Origin: Lachnospiraceae bacterium
GTDB taxonomy: Bacteria; Bacillota; Clostridia; Lachnospirales; Lachnospiraceae
Reading direction: 5' to 3'
Length of the DNA: 28,006 nt
Assembly (NCBI GenBank): GCA_024691065.1
Contig: JAILOA010000386.1
Span: forward strand, 1 to 28,006
Below are positions 14,963-24,120 of this stretch, in pieces. Position 1 is the stretch's first letter. Each line of letters opens with the position of its first letter. The notes beneath the pieces are model-generated. The model was not told the origin of the DNA. It did no database searches and saw only the letters and a list, made by a program, of their open reading frames with translations. A program made the translations under genes and the position numbers.

Positions 14963-16000
14963 TTATGAAACTTTAAAATCATTCCAAAAATCATCATTTA
15001 ACATAATTTCGGCATTCTCAATCCATTCTTCATATTTTTGGGAAAAAATTTCATTCTTCTTTAAATCCAGAACCCTTTCTTTTTCGGCCTGGGTAGCCTT
15101 CTTATCATTTGATTTAATACAATATAATATATAAATTGCATTATCATCTTCACAAACATCACTTATTTCTCCGGGTTTTAAGGACATTGCCTCTTTTATA
15201 ACATCTTCTCCGAAACCACTTGAATAATTACCGATATATCCCTTAAAATCAGAACTCTCGGAATTGTTTTTTGCAAAACTTATAAAGCTTTGACCTTTTT
15301 TAACCTGATTTAAGAGTTTTTGAGCCTCATTTCTTTTAACCTCAATCTGATCCTCGGTAAGTGAAACCTGATTTCCATCCTTGTCTTTACCGTTTTTTAT
15401 AAATTTAATGTATTCAATGCTTGCCTGGCGCACCTCATCATCGGAAATATCGGACTCTACGTCTTTGACAACATTAAAGTACATTTTCCTTGCTATCATA
15501 TTTTCCTGAAATATTTTTTCGAGTTTTTGAGCACCGAGAGAATAAGCATTTTTATCTTCGGATGAAGTATTTGCGAGAACCTCTTCGGACATAACAATAA
15601 CCTCGTTTGATTCATCGTCGGTTAATACAATACCCTGTTTATTTGCCTCATTATTAATAATCTTAAGTTCGGCTATAATATTGATAAGATCATCTTTTGC
15701 CTTATCTCCTATTGTTTCACCGTCCTCCAAAGAATAATTCCATAAGTCATCTCCAAAACTCTTATAATGATTGACAAGAAAATATGTATATGCACTGATA
15801 TCATTATATCTGATTTTTTCTCCGTCAATGTACATAACTATGGAATTATCGTCAAATATTGAACTTTCTTCACTCGAAGTACTAACCTCAGAACTTTCTT
15901 TCTCTTCACTGCCACAGGCAGTTAAGCCAAATATTGTATAAATAGACAATATAAGGCAAATTAAATATCTAAAAAAACTCATTTTATTAAACCTAATCAT
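14963..16000 (-). CDS. Foldase lipoprotein of the PrsA/SurA type (parvulin domain)
   Basis: A secreted folding factor anchored to the outer face of the membrane. The N-terminus has positive residues, a hydrophobic stretch and a lipobox LTAC with Cys29 as the lipidated residue, then a Ser/Glu-rich linker. A SurA_N-like helical region (about residues 50-200) precedes a PpiC/parvulin-like segment (about 205-310) with KKGQSFISFAKNNS, IGNYSSGFGEDVIKEAM and KPGEISDV. The parvulin part is divergent, so isomerase activity is uncertain. Length 345 residues. AAAGGTG lies 5 nt before the ATG at 16000, which is 14 nt after the mfd stop, so it is co-transcribed with mfd. Confidence 0.87.
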   Translation of the reverse strand: MIRFNKMSFFRYLICLILSIYTIFGLTACGSEEKESSEVSTSSEESSIFDDNSIVMYIDGEKIRYNDISAYTYFLVNHYKSFGDDLWNYSLEDGETIGDKAKDDLINIIAELKIINNEANKQGIVLTDDESNEVIVMSEEVLANTSSEDKNAYSLGAQKLEKIFQENMIARKMYFNVVKDVESDISDDEVRQASIEYIKFIKNGKDKDGNQVSLTEDQIEVKRNEAQKLLNQVKKGQSFISFAKNNSESSDFKGYIGNYSSGFGEDVIKEAMSLKPGEISDVCEDDNAIYILYCIKSNDKKATQAEKERVLDLKKNEIFSQKYEEWIENAEIMLNDDFWNDFKVS

Positions 16001-16014
16001 AAAATCACCTTTAA

Positions 16015-19000
16015 TTATTGTTCAACCGTTGCATATAAATCCTTCACAAGTTTAATAATGTCACTGAAATCTTCCCTGCCTTTAATAGACGAAGGTTTAT
16101 ACCTTTTCTTAGGAGTATACAATAGATAAGGCTTTTCACCACCTACAAACGAAAGCCTTCTCTTGTAAGATTGTAACATCTCCTCCAATTTTTGTGAAGA
16201 AATTTTATTATCCTTTTGCAAAAAGAACTTAATATTATCATCAACCTGTACAATTGAATTAACAAATGCCTTATGAGCAACGCTTTTCACGTATACAACA
16301 TTGAGAAGATTTTTTACTGCCTGCGGAACTTCCCCAAATCTATCTTTTAATTCCTCAAGCATATCAGTCAAATCCTCTTCGGAACTAATCATCGAAATAC
16401 GCTTATAAGTATCGAGCTTAACAAATTCACTCTTGATATATTTTGCCGGAATAAATGCATCCGTCTTAATTTCAATGGTAGTTTCGAAATCATAAATATC
16501 ATAATCTTCGGGATTTATTTCATTTTTAATTTCTTTTATGGCCTCATCAAGCATCTTACAATAAAGATCATATCCGACATCTCCCATATGTCCGGATTGT
16601 TCGGCACCGAGAAGATTACCTGCTCCGCGGATTTCCAAATCCCTCATCGCAACTCTGATACCGCTACCCAGAGCACTAAATTCACGAATTGCATTTAAAC
16701 GTTTTTCGGCAACCTCACTGAGCATCTTATCTTTATGATATAAGAGAAATGCATAAGCAATTCTATTGGATCTTCCGACTCTGCCGCGAAGCTGATACAA
16801 CTGGGAAAGTCCCATTTTCTCGGCATTATCGATAATAATTGTATTGACATTCGGAATATCTATACCGGTTTCTATGATTGTAGTCGAAACCAATACATCA
16901 ATATTTCCGGATATAAAATCCATCATAATCCGCTCAATCTGTGCAGGAGACATCCTTCCGTGAGTATAGGCAATATTGATATCCGGAACAAGTTTATTTA
17001 AATGCGAACTGACCTCATCAATCTTTTCAATCCTGTTGAAAATGTAATAAACCTGTCCGCCTCTTCCGACCTCTCTGCATATTGCTTCCCTAATCATTTC
17101 ATCATTCTTTTCCAAAACAAAGGTCTGTATTGGAAGCCTGTCAACAGGCGGTTCTTCTAAGAGACTCATATCACGGATTCCTATAAGAGACATATGAAGC
17201 GTCCTTGGAATAGGTGTCGCACTGAGAGATAAAACATCTACATTTTTTCTTAAAACCTTTATTTTTTCTTTATGTGTAACACCGAATCGTTGCTCCTCGT
17301 CTACCACTAAAAGTCCCAGATTTTTAAAGACAACATCCTTGGATAATAACCTGTGTGTACCGATTATTACATCGATTTCCCCCTTTTTTACCTGCTCTAA
17401 AATTCTCTTATTTTCGGCAGAATAATGTAACCTTGATACAAATGCGATTCTTAAAGGAAAATCACCAATTCTTTCGACAAATGTATTGTAATGCTGTCTG
17501 CAAAGAATGGTTGTAGGTACCAGTATTGCAGCCTGTTTGCCATCCATTACACATTTAAAGCAAGCTCTTAATGCAACCTCGGTCTTACCAAAACCTACAT
17601 CCCCGCAGATAAGCCTGTCCATAATCTTGTTGCTTTCCATATCCTGTTTAACCGCGGAAATAGCCTCTAGCTGGTCATCGGTTTCATCATAAGGAAACAT
17701 TTCTTCAAATTCCTTCTGCCAAACCGTATCTTCACCGAATTTATAACCTGTTTCCTTACTTCGGACAGAGTAAAGCTTCACCAAATCCTTTGCTATATCT
17801 CTTACTCCGGCCCTTACTCTGGCTTTCTTTCTCTTCCAGGATACTGAATTAAGCGAATCAACCTTAGGTGGTTTATCCGCATCTTTATTGGCATATTTTT
17901 GAAGGACATTCAAATTGGAAATAGGTAAAAACATCCTGTCCTGCCCTTTGAAATTAAGTTTTATATAATCATTGGTAACTCCGTCCAAACGAATCTTTTC
18001 AATTCCGTCATAAATACATATACCATGATTTTCGTGAATTACATAATCACCGACGCTAAGCTCATTAAAGGATTGTATGGCATCCGCATTAATCTTCTTT
18101 TTCTTGGCCTTTCTTGAAATTTTTGCACCGTAAATATCGCTTTCGGATACAACAACAAACTTAATATCAGGATATAAAAAGCCCTTATTTAAATAACCAT
18201 AGGTAACCATTATATTACCGGCCTTTATTTCCTCATTCGGCTCATCCATATAATAAGATTTTATATCAAAATCTTCAAGATTTTTAACAATACGCTTGGC
18301 CCTTGTATGTGAAGCAGAAAGAATTAAAACCCTATATTTTTCCTTTTGCCATTTTTGTAAATCCTTAACAAGATAATCAAAATGCGTATTATAGCCGGGT
18401 ACATTTTGCACATTAATATTAAATATATTTTTAGGCTTAATTGTCTTCTCAAGCGTCTCAACAATATTTAAAAATACACTGTGCATGCTTAAAAGTTTCT
18501 TTTGTAAATATTTATCATCCTTTAAAATACCTAGCTGTTTCTTTAAAATATAACCCTGCTCATAACGCGCAACCATAGATTCACTGAATTCCTGAAGAAT
18601 AACATTAAGATTTTCCATACATCTGGAATAATTATCTATAAAAAACAATGTATCATCCTGATCAAAATAATCAAAGAAATTCTGTGTATTCTCATCGAAA
18701 TAAGGAAGATAGCTTTCCAGGCCGGTTTTTGTACGGCTGTATTTTAAAAGCTCCTTCAATTCACCGATGGTATTATTTATATTATTATAAGCATTTATAT
18801 TTTTAGCTTTTTTAAATGTATTCTCCAATTTTGTCTTATCTTTTTCAATCTTAACAAGACCGTTTTCAATTTCTTCATCGGAAAGTATAAGTTCAGATGC
18901 AGGAAATATAACGGCCTTTGTTAATTCATCTATGGAACGCTGGCTGTCTACATCAAATTCTTTAATCGATTCTACCATAGTATCGAAGAAATCAATTCTT

Positions 19001-19578
19001 AAAGGACAATCAGCCGAAGGAGGATAAATATCTAAAATTTCACCTCTTATACTGAATTCTCCGACGCCCTGTACAAGGGACTGCCTTTCATATCCCATCT
19101 CAATCAGTTTTTGAGAAAGTTCCTGTAAATCATATTCTTTATCTACATTTACGGTAATAATTGCAGACTTGAATTTTTCCAAAGATTGCACGAGTTCGAT
19201 ACCTGCGGAAATTGATGTGATAACAGTTCCGCCATCTTCCGATAAAATCTTTTCTAAACATTTTAAACGTTCCATACTAAGGGCATTACCATGAATATTG
19301 GCATTATAAAATATAATATCCTTAGCCGGATATACGAGTACATTTGGATCAAAAATCCTATAATCCTTATATAAAGACCTGCATTTTACTTCATCGGAAA
19401 CAATTATTACACGCCAACTAACCCCATTACTTACAGCATCTATAAAATGACAAATCTCACTTTCAAGACAACCTGTAATACTAATGGGGTAAAGGTTATT
19501 TTTTATCGAGTCACGTACTCCCTTATAAGCAGAGAGCTTTTTTAACGGAGCGCGCAGTGCCTTTAATTTATTATCCAT
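16015..19578 (-). CDS. mfd: Transcription-repair coupling factor Mfd
   Basis: Mfd removes RNA polymerase stalled at DNA lesions and recruits UvrA. At 1187 residues it is full length. The UvrB-like N-terminal part is followed by the CarD-like RNA polymerase interaction domain (GDYVIHENHGICIYDGI, about residue 515). The RecG-like motor has Walker A GDVGFGKTE near 660, the DEEQ box near 761, SATPIPRTLHMS and the TRG-like segment TTIIETGIDIPN, then QLRGRVGRS. The C-terminal TRCF domain includes LKDRFGEVP. AAGGAG lies 9 nt before the ATG. It follows pth after 123 nt, a common pair in Firmicutes, and precedes the foldase gene. uvrC in the same window belongs to the same repair pathway. Confidence 0.98.
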   Translation of the reverse strand: MDNKLKALRAPLKKLSAYKGVRDSIKNNLYPISITGCLESEICHFIDAVSNGVSWRVIIVSDEVKCRSLYKDYRIFDPNVLVYPAKDIIFYNANIHGNALSMERLKCLEKILSEDGGTVITSISAGIELVQSLEKFKSAIITVNVDKEYDLQELSQKLIEMGYERQSLVQGVGEFSIRGEILDIYPPSADCPLRIDFFDTMVESIKEFDVDSQRSIDELTKAVIFPASELILSDEEIENGLVKIEKDKTKLENTFKKAKNINAYNNINNTIGELKELLKYSRTKTGLESYLPYFDENTQNFFDYFDQDDTLFFIDNYSRCMENLNVILQEFSESMVARYEQGYILKKQLGILKDDKYLQKKLLSMHSVFLNIVETLEKTIKPKNIFNINVQNVPGYNTHFDYLVKDLQKWQKEKYRVLILSASHTRAKRIVKNLEDFDIKSYYMDEPNEEIKAGNIMVTYGYLNKGFLYPDIKFVVVSESDIYGAKISRKAKKKKINADAIQSFNELSVGDYVIHENHGICIYDGIEKIRLDGVTNDYIKLNFKGQDRMFLPISNLNVLQKYANKDADKPPKVDSLNSVSWKRKKARVRAGVRDIAKDLVKLYSVRSKETGYKFGEDTVWQKEFEEMFPYDETDDQLEAISAVKQDMESNKIMDRLICGDVGFGKTEVALRACFKCVMDGKQAAILVPTTILCRQHYNTFVERIGDFPLRIAFVSRLHYSAENKRILEQVKKGEIDVIIGTHRLLSKDVVFKNLGLLVVDEEQRFGVTHKEKIKVLRKNVDVLSLSATPIPRTLHMSLIGIRDMSLLEEPPVDRLPIQTFVLEKNDEMIREAICREVGRGGQVYYIFNRIEKIDEVSSHLNKLVPDINIAYTHGRMSPAQIERIMMDFISGNIDVLVSTTIIETGIDIPNVNTIIIDNAEKMGLSQLYQLRGRVGRSNRIAYAFLLYHKDKMLSEVAEKRLNAIREFSALGSGIRVAMRDLEIRGAGNLLGAEQSGHMGDVGYDLYCKMLDEAIKEIKNEINPEDYDIYDFETTIEIKTDAFIPAKYIKSEFVKLDTYKRISMISSEEDLTDMLEELKDRFGEVPQAVKNLLNVVYVKSVAHKAFVNSIVQVDDNIKFFLQKDNKISSQKLEEMLQSYKRRLSFVGGEKPYLLYTPKKRYKPSSIKGREDFSDIIKLVKDLYATVEQ

Positions 19579-19701
19579 AATTTAATACTCCTTAAACTTC
19601 CAAAGAGAACATAAGTCAATGATATTCTTAAGTCCGATACATTACATACTTATAAATGCCGGAATTATTTACATAAAAATATATCATATCCTTAAAGACA
19701 C

Positions 19702-20262
19702 TTAATTATATTTATTCATTGCAGTATCAGCATCTTCTTCAACAATAGTTATGATAGCATCCGCAGCACTTTCTACAGCTGCATTCATAGTAGGAAAAAG
19801 CTCTTTCGGGAATTTTCCGAGCACAAATGCTGCCAAATCCATACCGGGCGGTTTAGATCCGACCCCGACCCTTACTCTTGCAAATGTATCGGTCCCTAAA
19901 TGCTTTATAATACTTTTCATTCCGTTATGCCCGCCGGCACTTCCTTTTTTACGGATTCTAAGCTTTCCCGGATCCAAATCGACATCATCATATACAATGA
20001 TTAATTCATCTTCGGGTTTGATTTTATAATAATGCGAAAGTGCTCCGATAGCCTCACCGCTATTATTCATATAAGTAATCGGCATACAGAGAATTACCTT
20101 TTCCCTGCCGATTCTGCCCTTACCTATAATTGCCTTTTTTTCCTGACCGTTCAGGCTTATTCCTGTCTTATCGGCAAGGCAGGTAAGAACCTGAAATCCT
20201 ATATTATGTCTGGTTTTATCATATTGTGAACCGGGATTTCCCAATCCTGCTATTATATACAT
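19702..20262 (-). CDS. pth: Peptidyl-tRNA hydrolase
   Basis: Pth recycles peptidyl-tRNA released from stalled ribosomes by cleaving the ester bond. Active-site residues of the bacterial Pth family are present: Asn9 in GLGNPG, His19 in TRHNIGF, Asn66/67 in TYMNNSG, Asp92 in YDDVDLDPG and Asn113 in GGHNGMKS. Length is 186 residues, typical. AAGGGA lies about 7 nt upstream of the ATG. It lies between hprK and mfd, each spacer being about 125 nt. Confidence 0.98.
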   Translation of the reverse strand: MYIIAGLGNPGSQYDKTRHNIGFQVLTCLADKTGISLNGQEKKAIIGKGRIGREKVILCMPITYMNNSGEAIGALSHYYKIKPEDELIIVYDDVDLDPGKLRIRKKGSAGGHNGMKSIIKHLGTDTFARVRVGVGSKPPGMDLAAFVLGKFPKELFPTMNAAVESAADAIITIVEEDADTAMNKYN

Positions 20263-20300
20263 CTTTATTTCCCTTCGAATCTTTATTTATCTACTTTTAA

Positions 20301-20327
20301 ATCAGTTTATTGATAAAACAAACTGAT
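20301..20327 (-). repeat. Stem-loop in the hprK-pth spacer
   Basis: ATCAGTTT (20301-20308) and AAACTGAT (20320-20327) form an 8-bp perfect stem over an 11-nt loop. A second small stem GGATA/TATCC lies at 20335-20349. On the minus strand the first is followed by TTAAAAG, not a real T-run, so any termination would be weak. Confidence 0.4.
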
Positions 20328-20389
20328 ATTATCCGGATATTAAGTATCCTTAAATATATAAAGAAAATTTATTTTATTATTTTTCGGAT

Positions 20390-21370
20390 TTATTCTTCTT
20401 CCTTATTATTTTCTCTTTCGGCAGTTTTAGCAGCAATATTGTTAGTAACACGATTATAGAGCTCAAGCGCAGCATTGTAGCCCATCTTCTTCTGTCTGTG
20501 GTTTACAGCCGCAGATTCACAGATAATCGCTATATTTCTACCCGGTCTTATAGGAATCGAATGGCAAACCACCTTGGTACCGAGGAATTCAATATAATGA
20601 TCCTCAAGGCCCATTCTGTCATAATCCTGCTCTTTATTATATTCTTCAAGACGAATAACAAGATTTATTTCCTGTTCATTTTTAATTCTCTCAACACCGA
20701 AGAGGGAGCGGGCATCAACGATTCCTATACCTCTAAGCTCGATAAAATGCCTGGTTATACTCGGTGCATTACCTATAAGTGAATCATCGCTGACCTTTCT
20801 TATTTCAACAACATCATCGGATACCAGACGATGACCTCTATGCATAAGTTCAAGAGCAACCTCGGATTTACCTATGCCGCTTTCACCCATGATTAAAACG
20901 CCTTCACCGTAAATATCTACCAGAACGCCATGTACAGAACAACTTGGAGCGAGCTCTACATTTAGCCAACGTGTTAATTGAGCTGAAAATGCAGATGTAG
21001 CCTTACTGGTTCTAAGAATAGGAACCTTATATTTATTGGCTATCGCAAGGATTTCATCCTCTATAAACATATCACGACAGTAGATTATCGCAGGCGGCTT
21101 AGGTGTATCCTTACTTCCTGCCATTATCCTTTCCATCATTTCAAGAGAATACTCCATACCCTTTGTTTTCATATAGGTATTCTCAACATGACCGATTATC
21201 TGAATACGTCCCGAATCAAAATAATCAAAATATCCCGCAAGCTGAAGCGCCGGACGGTTTATATCCGTCTGATTAATAAAGATATCTTCAATATTGATAT
21301 CAGGTGTACAATTTTCCAATTCCATTTTTTCAACCATGTCCTTTAAGGACACTCTGTAAGCATTTGCCAT
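20390..21370 (-). CDS. hprK: HPr kinase/phosphorylase
   Basis: HprK phosphorylates and dephosphorylates Ser46 of HPr, the switch for carbon catabolite control in Gram-positive bacteria. The C-terminal kinase domain has catalytic His147 (SCSVHGVLVDIYG), the P-loop GESGIGKS at 162-169, SDDVVEI near 184, and the family signature ELRGIGIVDARSLFG at about 211. The N-terminal domain is also complete. Length 326 residues, slightly long owing to a charged C-terminal end (AERENNKEEE). GGGAGG lies 5 nt before the ATG. It is 26 nt downstream of the LUD gene, so they share a transcript. Confidence 0.98.
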   Translation of the reverse strand: MANAYRVSLKDMVEKMELENCTPDINIEDIFINQTDINRPALQLAGYFDYFDSGRIQIIGHVENTYMKTKGMEYSLEMMERIMAGSKDTPKPPAIIYCRDMFIEDEILAIANKYKVPILRTSKATSAFSAQLTRWLNVELAPSCSVHGVLVDIYGEGVLIMGESGIGKSEVALELMHRGHRLVSDDVVEIRKVSDDSLIGNAPSITRHFIELRGIGIVDARSLFGVERIKNEQEINLVIRLEEYNKEQDYDRMGLEDHYIEFLGTKVVCHSIPIRPGRNIAIICESAAVNHRQKKMGYNAALELYNRVTNNIAAKTAERENNKEEE

Positions 21371-21396
21371 AAAAACCTCCCATATAGTAATATTTA

Positions 21397-22035
21397 TTAA
21401 AAGCCTAAATCATCATTTACAAGAATTACATGAATTCTTTCCGGATGTCTTTCAAGTCTTGTAACCAAAAGCTGACAGCAGATACTGTCCGGTGATTTAC
21501 AATTTGCACACGAACCTGTATGTTTACAAGGAGTCTCTATCGGAAACCTTTGGGAATTTATAGGGGCAGCTTCATTTCTTACCCTGTATATACCGGCATC
21601 CACATCAGGTACTATCTTATTCATTCCGACAACCATAAGAACATGCTCAGGACCGTATGCTATCGCAGCTACACGATTAGCATTGCCATCGAGATTAATA
21701 AGGATTCCGTCCTCTGTAACAGCATTAGAGCTTGTAAGAAAATAATCACAGCCAAAGGTTTTAAGCTCAATTTCCTTTTTCTCTTCCCTTGTTTTGCACG
21801 CATCTCTGTTATACACATTGTAATTACCGTTTATTACGGCGTCCTTTAAACCGATTGCAGCAACACTGACCGAACCGCCCCAACCGATGGATGCTCCCTC
21901 AGGAATAATTTTAAGTGCTATCTCAAGCGCTTCTTCCCTGGTTTTAGCATAATAACCGGTCATATGACGGGACTTTAACCCCTTTATTACCTTATCTGCC
22001 AATAGTTCATTTCTTATTGTACGCATTTCCTCCAT
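21397..22035 (-). CDS. LUD-domain (LutC/DUF162-like) protein
   Basis: The 212-residue protein fits the LUD family (lactate utilisation, LutB/LutC related). It has the N-terminal helical start, EGASIGWGGSVSVAAIGL (family G.GGS.T), YFLTSSNAVTEDGILINLDG (family S.NA.T.dG.iv..G..gNRva), and RVAAIAYGPEHVLMVVGMNKIV. A cysteine-rich C-terminal stretch CKHTGSCANCKSPDSICC could bind metal or an Fe-S cluster. This single-gene form is common in clostridia and its substrate is unknown; no lutA or lutB lies nearby. The ATG at 22035 follows AAAGGGG; an ATG at 22026 is less well placed. Confidence 0.85.
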   Translation of the reverse strand: MEEMRTIRNELLADKVIKGLKSRHMTGYYAKTREEALEIALKIIPEGASIGWGGSVSVAAIGLKDAVINGNYNVYNRDACKTREEKKEIELKTFGCDYFLTSSNAVTEDGILINLDGNANRVAAIAYGPEHVLMVVGMNKIVPDVDAGIYRVRNEAAPINSQRFPIETPCKHTGSCANCKSPDSICCQLLVTRLERHPERIHVILVNDDLGF

Positions 22036-22170
22036 ATGTCATACCCCTTTCAATTTATTATAATTCCTGCTTTATGTCATATAATGTAAAGTAAACATCT
22101 AAAAGTACGCTTGACTTCCTACTTATGAACCCAGAGGCTACTTACACTGCGTTCAAATCTATCTTTATAT

Positions 22171-22197
22171 TTTACAACACATAAAACCTGTTGTAAA
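22171..22197. repeat. 9-bp perfect inverted repeat between uvrC and the LUD gene
   Basis: TTTACAACA (22171-22179) and TGTTGTAAA (22189-22197) are exact complements around a 9-nt loop, in the 208-nt spacer. On the minus strand no T-run follows. It may be an operator-like palindrome for the LUD-hprK unit or a weak 3'-end hairpin for uvrC. A TATAAT at 22062-22057 lies downstream, without a good -35. The rest of the spacer shows nothing I can name. Confidence 0.4.
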
Positions 22198-22243
22198 CGA
22201 AAGAATTTTTATTCATGTTTGAAACTAGTTCTAAACTGATAAT

Positions 22244-24118
22244 CTAAGCCTGTTTATGAAAATATTTATATACATTTTCTGCAGTTTTCTTATCCATGGA
22301 AGGAACATTCATAATTTCCTCAACATCTGCTCCTTTAAGTCTTTCGATTCCTTCAAAATATTTAAGAAGAGCTCTTCTTCTTTTAGGTCCGACACCTTCA
22401 ATCTCATCGAGAGAGGATTTCACCTGAACCTTCGAGCGAAGAGACCTGTGATACTCTATTGCAAAGCGGTGAACCTCATCCTGAATCCTGGTAATAAGCC
22501 AAAAGCCCTCGGAATGCGTATTAATCGGCAGTTCCTTATTATTAAAATATATTCCCCTGGTTCTGTGCTTATCATCTTTTACAAGTCCGCATACAGGGAT
22601 ATCGATATTAAGCTTCTTTAAAACCTCCAAGCATACATTCACCTGACCCTTACCGCCGTCCATCATAATAAGATCAGGGAAATGCGCAAATCCGGTATCC
22701 ATAGTTATATTTTTATTCCGGTTTTCCTCCTGATCCTTTAAGCCATGTGTAAATCTTCTGGTAAGAATCTCTTCCATACTGGCGTAATCATCATTACCCT
22801 GCTCATTCATCATCTTAAATTTACGGTAATCATTCTTTTTAGGAAGCCCGTCCTGAAATACTACCATTGAACCGACAGACTGAAAACCGCTGGTATGTGA
22901 AATATCATAGGATTCCACACGGTGAAGTTCGGGAAGTCCAAGCCATTCACATATTTCTTTCATGGCTCCGAATGTTCTCTCTTCCGTACGCTTAAAGCGC
23001 TCTCTGTCGGCATCAAGTACAAGCTTTGCATTTTTAGCCGCAAGCTCAACCATTTTTTCCTTTTTACCCTTTACAGGAACTAAGAGTTTTACGGTTGCAT
23101 TTCTCTTTGAACTAAGCCACTCTTCTATTGCTTCGTGATCCGCTATCTCACATTCTATCATAAGTTCGGCCGGAATTACAGGTGTTCCGGAATAAAATTG
23201 TTTTATAAATGATTGTATAATCTCTGGTTTATCTTTTGGATCAACCCTGTCCATATGAAAATTATCTCTTCCGATAAGCTTTCCTTCACGCACAAAGAAA
23301 ACCTGTACCACTGCTTCACTTCCCTCTCCTGCACAGGCTATAATGTCACGATTAACATTAGCAAATTCGGATATCTTTTGATCTACCATTGCCTTTTTAA
23401 TGCTTTCAATGGTATCCCGATATATAGCAGCCTCTTCAAACTCCATATTTTCCGAAGCTTCCTGCATTTTCTCAGTTAAAATTGACAGGCAATACTCCCT
23501 GTCACCCTCTATAAATTTAACTGCAGCATCAAAATTTTTCCTATAATCTTCGGCAGAAATAAGCCCCTGACACGGAGCCAAACATTCTTTAATATGATAA
23601 TTAAGGCAAGCCCTTGACTGACCGATATCTCTCGGTAATACTTTACTGCAGGTTCGTATCTTATATATCTTTTGAGCAATTCTAAGCATATCCTTTGCAG
23701 AGGTTACACTGGTATAAGGCCCGTAATACTTGGTTTTGCTTGTATTTTTAAGAGTATCGGTACTTCGTACCAGGTAAAGCCTTGGATACATTTCACCGAC
23801 AGTCGCTTTTATAAAGGGATATGTCTTATCATCACGAAGCATCGTGTTATATTTGGGAGTATATTCTTTTATAAGATTACTTTCCAAAATAAGAGCTTCC
23901 ACCTCGGAATCGGTTATAATATATTCAAATCTTACAATTTGAGATATCATTTTTTCGATTTTAGGTGAAACATTTCTCGAAGTCTGAAAGTATTGACGAA
24001 CCCTGTTTTTAAGGATTTTTGCCTTCCCGACATATATAACCGAGTCTAAAGCATCGTGCATAAGATAAACTCCCGGTTTGTCCGGGAGTTTCTTTAATTC
24101 TTCTTTTATATCAAACAT
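22244..24118 (-). CDS. uvrC: UvrABC excinuclease subunit C
   Basis: UvrC makes both incisions in nucleotide excision repair. The N-terminal GIY-YIG nuclease is visible as PGVYLM and VIYVGKAK, the UVR (UvrB-binding) motif around MQEASENMEFEEAAIYRD near residue 215, the RNase H-like second nuclease with VESYDISHTSGFQSVGSMVV near 400, and tandem helix-hairpin-helix motifs at the end (DEIEGVGPKRRRALL, IMNVPSMDKKTAENV). At 624 residues it is complete. The ATG at 24118 is 2 nt after the stop of the ftsH-HAD gene, with AGGA in the end of that gene, so translation is probably coupled. Its first 20 codons form a strong RNA hairpin. Confidence 0.98.
   Translation of the reverse strand: MFDIKEELKKLPDKPGVYLMHDALDSVIYVGKAKILKNRVRQYFQTSRNVSPKIEKMISQIVRFEYIITDSEVEALILESNLIKEYTPKYNTMLRDDKTYPFIKATVGEMYPRLYLVRSTDTLKNTSKTKYYGPYTSVTSAKDMLRIAQKIYKIRTCSKVLPRDIGQSRACLNYHIKECLAPCQGLISAEDYRKNFDAAVKFIEGDREYCLSILTEKMQEASENMEFEEAAIYRDTIESIKKAMVDQKISEFANVNRDIIACAGEGSEAVVQVFFVREGKLIGRDNFHMDRVDPKDKPEIIQSFIKQFYSGTPVIPAELMIECEIADHEAIEEWLSSKRNATVKLLVPVKGKKEKMVELAAKNAKLVLDADRERFKRTEERTFGAMKEICEWLGLPELHRVESYDISHTSGFQSVGSMVVFQDGLPKKNDYRKFKMMNEQGNDDYASMEEILTRRFTHGLKDQEENRNKNITMDTGFAHFPDLIMMDGGKGQVNVCLEVLKKLNIDIPVCGLVKDDKHRTRGIYFNNKELPINTHSEGFWLITRIQDEVHRFAIEYHRSLRSKVQVKSSLDEIEGVGPKRRRALLKYFEGIERLKGADVEEIMNVPSMDKKTAENVYKYFHKQA
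24067..24091 (-). promoter_or_regulatory. Strong hairpin inside the 5' end of uvrC
   Basis: AAACTCCCGG (minus strand, 24091-24082) pairs perfectly with CCGGGAGTTT (24076-24067) over a 5-nt loop, 27 nt into the coding region. It encodes part of the conserved LPDKPGVY motif. There is no T-run after it, so it is not a standard terminator; it could slow early translation or be an accident of codon choice. Confidence 0.5.
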
Positions 24119-24120
24119 AA

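Noticed and set aside
22171..22197. Intrinsic terminator of uvrC
   Set aside because: The stem is perfect but AT-rich, and no T-run follows on the transcribed strand.
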